Notes under the pieces: model-generated | Seen by the model: the letters and a program-made list of their open reading frames with translations, nothing else | Told to the model about the DNA's origin: nothing | Database searches by the model: none | Assembly (NCBI GenBank): GCA_028720105.1 | Contig: JAQYLI010000032.1 | Span: 1-57,018, forward strand | DNA: 57,018 bases | Reading direction: 5' to 3' | Source of the DNA: Oscillospiraceae bacterium | GTDB lineage: Bacteria; Bacillota; Clostridia; Oscillospirales; Ruminococcaceae | Part shown: in pieces, positions 51,061 to 57,018 of the stretch | How the letters are laid out: each line of letters starts with the position of its first letter | Numbering within the stretch: position 1 is the first letter of the stretch | Translations under genes and position numbers: made by a program

Positions 51061-52215
51061 TCATTTTTTCATACCGAAAGTCCTTTCGGTCATTGTTATC
51101 ATAAGTACAAGGAACACTGCTACATAAAAGGGCAGAAGCCTTATGCTGATATGGTTTGCCAAAAGCCCGAACACAGGGGGCATAAAGGTTGAGCCAACAT
51201 ATGCGCTTGCCATCTGTATCCCGATTATCGCCTGAGAATTTTCCGCTCCGAAATTTGATGGCGTGGCGTGGATAATGCTGGGATATACGGGAGCACAGCC
51301 CAGTCCTATGACCACAAATCCTGCAAGGGCAGGCATTTGTGCATTTACGGGCAGAAGCACCAGCAGAACTCCCGACAGGGCAACAGCCACTCCGATACGT
51401 ATCATATTTCTGTCTCCCAGCCTGTCCGAAACAAAGCCCGAGATAAACCGTCCTGCGGTAATGCCGATAAAGAAAAGGGAGGCGTATGCGGCGGCGGTCT
51501 TTTCGGACAAGCCCTTTGTTTCCGAAAGATAGCTGCTTGCCCAGAGCATTACCGTTGCTTCAGCGGCACAGTAGGCGAAAAATCCTAAGAGCAGGCTTGG
51601 AACACCCTTGATTTTAAGCGCCTTTTGCAGTCCCACCACATTTCCGCCGCTTTCGCTGTCCCCCTGTCCTTTGTGAACGTTCCAGACGGGCAGGGTGATA
51701 AGCATAGTGAGGGCAATGCCCAGCTGGATAAATGAAACAATGCGGTAGCCGCCGCTCCAGGAGGAATGAGCAATGGCATAGCTCATTATATAGGGGCTGA
51801 TGATAGTTCCCACACCCCAGAAGCAGTGGAGCCAGCTCATATGCCTTGAGCTGTAGTGGAGGGCAACATAGTTATTGAGAGCCGAATCAATAGCCCCCGC
51901 CCCCAGACCGTAGGGTATTCCCCATAAGCAAAGCTGCCAAAAATCGGTAACGGTCGAAAATCCGAACATTGCAGCTGCGGTAACAAAAATGCTCACTGTA
52001 GTGACTATCCTTGTTCCGAACCGCTTTGTGAGCCGCTCGGACATAAGGCTCGAACATATTGTTCCGCCCGAGATTATCATAGAAACAATGCCCATATATG
52101 AGATAGGCACGTCAAAGGACAGCCTGAGGGCAGGCCAGGCGGAGCCAAGCAGGGAATCGGGCAGTCCAAGGCTTATAAACGCAAGATAAATAAGTGCAAG
52201 CAGAAAAGTACACAT
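51061..52215 (-). CDS. MFS transporter
   Basis: 384 residues, twelve hydrophobic helices. ERLTKRFGTR (about 59-68) matches the MFS loop-2 motif and SDRLGDRN (about 265-272) its repeat in the second half. I take the ATG at 52215, which has GGAAG about 11 bases upstream; the longer reading to 52365 contains the promoter and is not coding. The substrate is unknown. It is an orphan gene between two GGDEF genes. Confidence 0.85.
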   Translation of the reverse strand: MCTFLLALIYLAFISLGLPDSLLGSAWPALRLSFDVPISYMGIVSMIISGGTICSSLMSERLTKRFGTRIVTTVSIFVTAAAMFGFSTVTDFWQLCLWGIPYGLGAGAIDSALNNYVALHYSSRHMSWLHCFWGVGTIISPYIMSYAIAHSSWSGGYRIVSFIQLGIALTMLITLPVWNVHKGQGDSESGGNVVGLQKALKIKGVPSLLLGFFAYCAAEATVMLWASSYLSETKGLSEKTAAAYASLFFIGITAGRFISGFVSDRLGDRNMIRIGVAVALSGVLLVLLPVNAQMPALAGFVVIGLGCAPVYPSIIHATPSNFGAENSQAIIGIQMASAYVGSTFMPPVFGLLANHISIRLLPFYVAVFLVLMITMTERTFGMKK

Positions 52216-52249
52216 AAACTTACAGCTTCCTTTTTTGTATAGTCGTCCT

Positions 52250-52278
52250 ATTTTATCATTTTGCAATGAAAAGTTCAA
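52250..52278 (-). promoter_or_regulatory. Sigma-A promoter for the MFS gene
   Basis: Minus-strand TTGAAC (52278-52273), 17-bp spacer, TAAAAT (52255-52250). Confidence 0.75.
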
Positions 52279-52381
52279 TGGAGATTTGATTAACTTTTTT
52301 GTGGGGTTCTTAAATATTGCCCTGCGCTCGATATCTGGACAGGCGCCGATAACGCCGTTTGCCATAACGCTTGCGGTGTAA

Positions 52382-52557
52382 TACTAATTCTTGATCAACC
52401 CATAGACAAATCCTCGGCTGGAATAAGCCCATTCATCATCCGGTTGCCTTATAAGGCAACGCTCCCTTGCCGGGCGGCAAGTCTGCCTGCGGTCGTTTTC
52501 CTTGACCCGACGTATTCTATCCACCGTCTTTATCCATAGAACAATTGGTTATTAGTA
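52382..52557. repeat. Palindromic repeat element (MITE-like)
   Basis: About 176 bp bounded by the inverted ends TACTAAT and ATTAGTA and flanked on both sides by TAA, a possible 3-bp target duplication. Inside are a perfect 18-bp palindrome GTTGCCTTATAAGGCAAC (52443-52460) and a hairpin CTTGCC/GGCAAG (52466-52471 with 52476-52481). It encodes no transposase. A minus-strand frame of 46 codons (52384-52524, GTG start) stays open across it but is probably not a gene. Copy number cannot be judged from this window. Confidence 0.55.
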
Positions 52558-52774
52558 TAAGCTCAGTAAAAAGATTTCTGAGTATGGGCTTTTACAAAAA
52601 CTGACGTTTATTATGTAAACTTGTTTTAATATTATAAAAATTCTAAAGTTTTAAAAAAATCTGCCGATATATTATATGGAGCAATATGACTATTCTTGTT
52701 CAGAAGGATATCTTTTGGACATATAAATATATGGTTGAGCTTTTTCGGGTAATATCCCGTCAGGAGGTGTGAGC

Positions 52775-54829
52775 TTGTCCGAAAATTTTCACAAAACCAC
52801 TTTAATGAGCCTTAAATCACGAATAATGCTGTACACAGTTCTTCCCGTTCTGGTGATAATCATAATCACAGGCGGATTTATGACGATCTCCGTCCGCAGG
52901 GTCATAGACAGTGTTTCAAGGTCGGAAGCGGCGGGCAGCACAGAGCTTGCCTGCAGCCGTGTGGGCTATATGATATCGTCCTATGGTGAAGCTGTTGAAA
53001 TGAAAGCAGGTATTGAGGATATAGAACGCTTTCTGCAGACCGCCGAGGACAGAGATACCATTGAATATAACGCATATTTCAGCTTAACAATGGGGGAGCT
53101 TGATTCTGCGGTCTCAGACGCTCCCGAGAGTCTTGAGCGCACCTGGCTGGTATCAAGTAAAAATCAGGGCGTGGCATTTTCAAATTCCTCGGACGGCTGG
53201 ACGGCAAAGCCCGATTTTGAATTTTCTATGTTTCCTTTCAGTGATGATCTGAACTATTCCGAGTCTTATTATATTACAGATCTTTATGTGTCGCCGATAT
53301 CGGGGAAAACGGTCATTTCAGCCGTTGCGCCTGTCAGGGATCACCGCACGGGAGAGATCATAGGCTATTTCGGCGCAGATATCAAGCTTGGCGGCTTGTG
53401 GGTTAAGATATCCGAGCTGCCCGAATCAAAAAACAATGAGATATACATCATTACTTCCGACAATACCGTTATCTATCATTCCGATGTGAATATGATCTAC
53501 CGCAAATTTTCAAAGCTGGGTATCGTGCCTTCGGGCAGCGGAAGCTACTTTGACGGCGAAAGAGAGCTTGTAGGTTCGGCTGAAAATCCCGGAAACTGTG
53601 GCTGGACTATCTATGCTTTGCGGGATTTTTCTTCCGCTCAGAAGCTTATCGACCGTCAGACCCGGATAACGGTTATCACATTCCTTGCGGTGGCGGCAAT
53701 GCTCGTTGTCACCATTTCCATCGTGTCAAACAAGGTGGTAAAACCTCTTCAGAACTATACAAAGAAGATAAACTCCATTCAGCTTATGGGAGATAATGTG
53801 GGAGACGATGACTTCCTTCATCCCGAGGGCTGCCGTGAGCTGGAGCATTTTGCCGTGGGATTTAATTCCCTTCTCCAGCGCAATCACGAAATGATGTCTC
53901 AGCTAAGAGAGATGAACATCAAGTCCGAAAAGGAAAGAAAGCTTTATCAGACGGCTCTGCAAAGTTCTTCGGACGTGGTTTTCGAGTACGATATCGAAAC
54001 GGACTGCCTTATCACCTACGGCTCGGTATTTGACCCCGACCTGCCCAAAACCATTGCAAATTCCCACGAAGCGTTTATGAAGCGCGTACTTGCCTGCAAC
54101 GGCTTCAGGGCTAAGGATACAGACAGCACAACCAGATTTTTCTCGGGTGAGACAGCCTGCGGTGCGGTGGTTGCCCGAATTGACGCAAAGGACAATGTGA
54201 ACTGGATAGAATTCAGCGGAACGGCAGTCTACGCGGACTCCAAGCCTGTTAAAATAGTCGGCAAGATAAGCAATATCGACGATGTAGTCAGTCTCAGAGA
54301 GGACGCAAGCCGCGACCGCTTTACAGGACTTTACAACAAGACTACAACCGAAGCCCTTATTTCCGAAAGACTTGAAAAGGGCGGCTCCCACGCTATGATA
54401 ATAATTGATGTCGACAATTTCAAAAACGTGAACGATATCTTAGGTCACGCCTGGGGCGACTCGGTAATAAAGGATATTGCCACAAAGATAGAAGCGCTCC
54501 TTAACTGCGGCGATATTGCCGGAAGGATAGGCGGCGACGAGTTTATGGCATTTCTCTCGGGAGACGATGTATCGGAGCGCATTAACGGGCTTTGCGCCGC
54601 TCTCTGCGACAGTATCAGGTACACATATTCAGATGAAAGTCTGGGCAGGCAGGTAAGCGTTTCCTCAAGTATCGGAGTGGCTTTTGCCCCCCAATACGGC
54701 AGGGATTTCAAGGAGCTTTACACCTCTGCGGATATTGCAATGTATTTCTCCAAAAACGGCGGCAAGGACAGATTTACCGTTTACAGCGGGCAGGAAAGAC
54801 GGGAATACAAGGGAAATCGGGCAGAATAA
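52775..54829 (+). CDS. Membrane sensor diguanylate cyclase (Cache-GGDEF)
   Basis: 684 residues from the TTG at 52775, 7 bases after AGGAGG. Two transmembrane helices (about 15-38 and 305-330) enclose a periplasmic-side dCache-like domain, with YFGADIKLGGLW as a typical strand. A HAMP-like/linker segment and a diverged PAS-like region follow. The C-terminal GGDEF domain (about 520-675) has an intact RIGGDEF signature near 584-590. No RxxD inhibitory site precedes it. It should make cyclic di-GMP when an outside ligand binds. It is monocistronic. Confidence 0.9.
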   Translation: MSENFHKTTLMSLKSRIMLYTVLPVLVIIIITGGFMTISVRRVIDSVSRSEAAGSTELACSRVGYMISSYGEAVEMKAGIEDIERFLQTAEDRDTIEYNAYFSLTMGELDSAVSDAPESLERTWLVSSKNQGVAFSNSSDGWTAKPDFEFSMFPFSDDLNYSESYYITDLYVSPISGKTVISAVAPVRDHRTGEIIGYFGADIKLGGLWVKISELPESKNNEIYIITSDNTVIYHSDVNMIYRKFSKLGIVPSGSGSYFDGERELVGSAENPGNCGWTIYALRDFSSAQKLIDRQTRITVITFLAVAAMLVVTISIVSNKVVKPLQNYTKKINSIQLMGDNVGDDDFLHPEGCRELEHFAVGFNSLLQRNHEMMSQLREMNIKSEKERKLYQTALQSSSDVVFEYDIETDCLITYGSVFDPDLPKTIANSHEAFMKRVLACNGFRAKDTDSTTRFFSGETACGAVVARIDAKDNVNWIEFSGTAVYADSKPVKIVGKISNIDDVVSLREDASRDRFTGLYNKTTTEALISERLEKGGSHAMIIIDVDNFKNVNDILGHAWGDSVIKDIATKIEALLNCGDIAGRIGGDEFMAFLSGDDVSERINGLCAALCDSIRYTYSDESLGRQVSVSSSIGVAFAPQYGRDFKELYTSADIAMYFSKNGGKDRFTVYSGQERREYKGNRAE

Positions 54830-54870
54830 AACACAATTGTGAAACTATCGTGAAAATATCTGAAAAAGTA

Positions 54871-54900
54871 TTGCACTGAGGGGTATAAATGTGGTACAAT
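54871..54900 (+). promoter_or_regulatory. Sigma-A promoter for the PHP-TSCPD-ElyC operon
   Basis: TTGCAC (54871-54876), 18-bp spacer ending TGTGG, then TACAAT (54895-54900). Confidence 0.8.
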
Positions 54901-54981
54901 ATTAAAGTGTAAATTCAGTCGGCTAAGCGGCAGTCAGTATGACTTCCGCCAAAATCCTGCACAGGAAAGGATCTTGTATAT

Positions 54982-55815
54982 ATGAAAGGCGATCTTCACG
55001 TACATACAACTCTGTCGGACGGCTCCCTCGGAATGGAGGAGGTCATCGCTCAGGCTAAGCGCATCGGACTTGATTTTATATCCATTACAGACCACGATAC
55101 TATGTCATCTGTCTCAAGGGCAAAGATCCTGGGAGAGAGATACGGCGTTCAGACAATTCCCGGAGTGGAGCTTACCGCCTGGGATAAGACCAGAAACAGA
55201 AAGGTACATATCCTCTGCTACGCACCCCAGAAGCCTGACAGGCTTGAGGGTATCTGCCGCAGGTGCAGCGAGATAAGGCAGTCCTGCGCCAAGGAAACGG
55301 TGGAGAACGTGCTGAAGCTCTATCCCATTACAGCGGAGGACATCACCAAGCATTTAAGCGGCTCCAAGAGCATTTACAAGCAGCATATACTTCACGCCCT
55401 TATCGAATACGGCTATTCCACCCATTTCTACGGCAAGCTGAATGACGAGCTTTTCAACGAGCAGACGGGTTCCTGCATTGTGGAAAGGGAATATCCCGAT
55501 GTGAACTATGTTCTCGAGCTTATCCATTCGGCAAGGGGAGTGGCGGTGCTTGCCCACCCTATGGTATATGATTCCGTTGACCTTATAGATGACCTTGCTT
55601 CACACGGCAAGATTGACGGCATTGAGGTATATCACTATTCCGCCGACGAGGAGCAGCAGGCAATGCTTCTTGCCAAGGCAAACGAGTACGACCTTATCGT
55701 AACGGGCGGCTCGGATTTCCACGGGCTTTACAATATGCGTCCCACTCATCTGGGAATGTACACCACCGACAAGGATAACATTGACCGCATACTGCGGCTT
55801 TGCAGTAAAAAATAA
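54982..55815 (+). CDS. PHP-domain phosphoesterase
   Basis: 277 residues. Metal-binding motifs of the PHP fold are all present: DLHVHTTLSDGS (4-15), TDHDT (37-41), the later AHPMVYD and the final SDFHG. The family hydrolyses phosphate esters such as nucleoside 3',5'-bisphosphates or short oligonucleotides; which one is not visible. An AGGAAAGGA ribosome binding site precedes the ATG. Two small genes follow closely. Confidence 0.92.
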   Translation: MKGDLHVHTTLSDGSLGMEEVIAQAKRIGLDFISITDHDTMSSVSRAKILGERYGVQTIPGVELTAWDKTRNRKVHILCYAPQKPDRLEGICRRCSEIRQSCAKETVENVLKLYPITAEDITKHLSGSKSIYKQHILHALIEYGYSTHFYGKLNDELFNEQTGSCIVEREYPDVNYVLELIHSARGVAVLAHPMVYDSVDLIDDLASHGKIDGIEVYHYSADEEQQAMLLAKANEYDLIVTGGSDFHGLYNMRPTHLGMYTTDKDNIDRILRLCSKK

Positions 55816-55833
55816 CTGAAAGGAAGAATTAAA

Positions 55834-56076
55834 ATGACTATCGAATACACTCCCAGAGGAGTATGCTCCAGAAAGATAACCGCAGAAGTCGAGGACGGCG
55901 TTGTTAAGAGCGTCATATTCACAGGCGGCTGCAACGGTAACACTCAGGGAATTTCCCGCCTTGTAAAAGGAATGAAGGTTGAGGACGTTATCTCAAGGCT
56001 TGAGAACGTTGACTGCGGCGGCAGAGGAACCTCCTGTCCCGATCAGCTCGCAAAGGCTCTCAAGCAGGCGTTATGA
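55834..56076 (+). CDS. TSCPD-domain protein (TIGR03905-like)
   Basis: 80 residues. It has a compact domain like the C-terminal TSCPD module of adenosylcobalamin-dependent ribonucleotide reductase. It starts with YTPRGVCSRKI, contains FTGGCNGNTQGISRLVKGM, and ends with GRGTSCPDQLAKAL, which includes the CPDQ signature. Conserved cysteines suggest metal binding. Small stand-alone members are common in Clostridia and have no known role. Its end overlaps the next start by 4 bases. Confidence 0.9.
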   Translation: MTIEYTPRGVCSRKITAEVEDGVVKSVIFTGGCNGNTQGISRLVKGMKVEDVISRLENVDCGGRGTSCPDQLAKALKQAL

Positions 56077-56873
56077 GAATGATATCGGAATTTGTAAAAG
56101 GCACGCTTCCCCGAGTGTGCCTTTTTGCTTTAGGGATAATAAGCACCGCATTTTTTCTGCTGTTTCTTGTATCGGGGATAACAGCAAAATTTCATACGGG
56201 AAACGCTGCAGGAATGGCTGTAAGCGCCGCTCTTGCCTTTGTGTGCCTGTTTCCCGACATTGCCGCAAAGCTTTTTGTGAAGGCGGCGGAGACGAGAGCG
56301 GGCAGGATACTTCTTGTGCTTTTCTTCCTGCTTGCGGCGGTATCGGTCATACTTGCCGTTACTATTTCCGTTTTTATGGCAAGGGCAATTGATAATGCTC
56401 CCCAAACACCTGCAAACGTGATAGTTCTCGGGTGCAGGGTAAAGGAGAACGGCGCATCGCTTATGCTTGAAAAGCGTATCGAAGCGGCATATGAATATCT
56501 TTCCGAAAATCCCGATGTGATATGCATAGCCTCGGGAGGAAAAGGGAGTGACGAGCCAATGAGCGAAGCCGAATGTATCAGAGACGGTCTTGTGAGCAGA
56601 GGAATATCCCCCCACAGGATAATTATGGAGGACAAGTCCACAAACACCTATGAAAATATCCGTAATTCTCTGGAAATTATCGACAGCATTGGTGAGGAGC
56701 GCAGAGCGGTGATAATAACTAGCGAATTTCATCAGCTGAGAGCTTCTATGATATCAAAAAAGCAGGGACTTGAAAGCTACAGCAAAAGCTCTCACACCTT
56801 TTTACCTCTACTGCCATCTTATTGGGTGAGAGAATGGTTTGCGGTGGCTTATGAGTGGGTGAAAGCAGGCTGA
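56073..56873 (+). CDS. YdcF/ElyC-like DUF218 membrane protein
   Basis: 266 residues. Three N-terminal hydrophobic helices (about 12-35, 47-70 and 80-108) precede a DUF218 domain: NVIVLGCRV (about 113-121), ICIASGGKGSDEPMSEAE and the conserved EDKSTNTYENIRNS. ElyC and SanA relatives act in envelope and undecaprenyl-phosphate metabolism, but the exact reaction is unsettled. It is coupled to the TSCPD gene by an ATGA overlap. The gene ends 145 bases before the window edge. Confidence 0.85.
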   Translation: MRMISEFVKGTLPRVCLFALGIISTAFFLLFLVSGITAKFHTGNAAGMAVSAALAFVCLFPDIAAKLFVKAAETRAGRILLVLFFLLAAVSVILAVTISVFMARAIDNAPQTPANVIVLGCRVKENGASLMLEKRIEAAYEYLSENPDVICIASGGKGSDEPMSEAECIRDGLVSRGISPHRIIMEDKSTNTYENIRNSLEIIDSIGEERRAVIITSEFHQLRASMISKKQGLESYSKSSHTFLPLLPSYWVREWFAVAYEWVKAG

Positions 56874-56918
56874 GCCTGCAGCCACTCGTTCTATAATTAT
56901 TTGTGGGCAAGAAGCAGG

Positions 56919-56995
56919 CGGCTCGGTAACGGTAGAAATAATATGCACCGCAAATGGAATATATCGGTCAGTATATTTGTATCGTTATCGAGCCG
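56919..56995. other. Long-range inverted repeat at window edge
   Basis: GGCTCGGTAACG (56920-56931) pairs with CGTTATCGAGCC (56983-56994), 12 bp with one G-U on the plus strand, plus a C-G pair outside. About 50 bases lie between the arms. It may be the stem of an RNA whose remainder lies beyond the window, or a protein-binding site. I see no gene in 56874-57018. Confidence 0.45.
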
Positions 56996-57018
56996 ACAGT
57001 CTGATGTCCGAATAAATT

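Larger units (their letters stand above)
52216..52774. other. Long intergenic region with promoter and repeat element
   Basis: 559 bases between divergent genes. It holds the MFS promoter (52250-52278), a GC-rich stretch with GGCG/CGCC pairings (about 52320-52380), the palindromic repeat element (52382-52557), and a small hairpin CTCAG/CTGAG at about 52561-52581. I see no confident promoter for the plus-strand GGDEF gene. Confidence 0.6.

Noticed and set aside
52216-52365. In-frame N-terminal extension of the MFS gene
   Set aside because: It contains the TTGAAC-N17-TAAAAT promoter, so it is upstream of the transcript; the remaining protein starts at a normal first helix.
1-57018. tRNA genes, rRNA genes, CRISPR arrays, prophage or full insertion sequences
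   Set aside because: Reading the spacers on both strands I found no cloverleaf with a GGTTCGA-type T-arm, no regularly spaced repeats, and no integrase or transposase frame.

Overview
The window looks like a chromosomal segment from a low-to-mid GC Firmicute of class Clostridia, most likely Oscillospiraceae/Ruminococcus-like. This is inferred from gene content: lysine/DAP synthesis by LL-diaminopimelate aminotransferase, a split transketolase, DUF4317 and DUF1934 proteins, a YlbF-mutS-mutL-miaA-hfq block, and a sepF-ylmH-divIVA-ileS-lspA-rluD division block. Promoters are sigma-A type with strong purine-rich ribosome binding sites and frequent TTG starts. Most of the window is housekeeping DNA. 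I see no tRNA, rRNA, CRISPR array, prophage or complete insertion sequence.

Layout. 1-3.8 kb (+): thiamine genes thiE-thiD, then an MFS permease, a small membrane protein and a secreted SH3-like protein. 3.9-7.2 kb (+): an NAD-linked operon (sirtuin, nadC, a short radical SAM protein, an aldose epimerase). 7.3-8.5 kb (+): a zinc-ribbon membrane protein. 8.7-14.5 kb (-): AlkD-like glycosylase with a lone receiver protein; a phosphoesterase with an aromatic-acid-exporter-like protein; and an ANTAR regulator with dapF and dapL. 14.8-15.8 kb (+): a second zinc-ribbon membrane protein. 15.8-21.1 kb (-): a YfcE phosphodiesterase and a wall/stress operon (yerC-like, methyltransferase, hslO, ddl, murI, DUF1934), with a free-standing structured RNA on the + strand between them. 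21.5-27.6 kb: rpe; a MecA-like adaptor (-); and a (+) operon of three Rnf-like membrane proteins, a DUF4015-like protein and miaB. 27.7-30.1 kb (+): an AT-rich orphan gene and an ECF sigma/anti-sigma pair that interrupt the usual miaB-to-mutS neighbourhood. 30.2-36.9 kb: YlbF-like, mutS, mutL, miaA, hfq. 36.9-46.2 kb: an HlyD-like adaptor, yggS, sepF, ylmH, divIVA, ileS, lspA, rluD and a HAD phosphatase. 46.3-48.1 kb: transketolase halves. 48.3-54.8 kb: DUF4317, two GGDEF proteins, an MFS permease and a palindromic repeat element. 55-56.9 kb: a PHP phosphoesterase, a TSCPD protein and a YdcF/ElyC-like protein.

Most notable observations. (1) The Rnf-like trio (RnfD/RnfE/RnfA homologues) stands without RnfB, RnfC or RnfG. 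By my by-eye alignment it has lost all four cysteines that hold the intramembrane [2Fe-2S] cluster in RnfA/RnfE, and probably the flavin-attachment threonine of RnfD. It looks like an Rnf scaffold turned to another, perhaps non-redox, job. (2) A terminator-ended, pseudoknot-rich RNA at about 16.45-16.64 kb has no downstream gene to control. Other points are a receiver-dead ANTAR protein heading the DAP operon, an ECF-type autoregulatory promoter, a hairpin-filled spacer before divIVA, and a 176-bp palindromic repeat with matching ends and a 3-bp flanking duplication.
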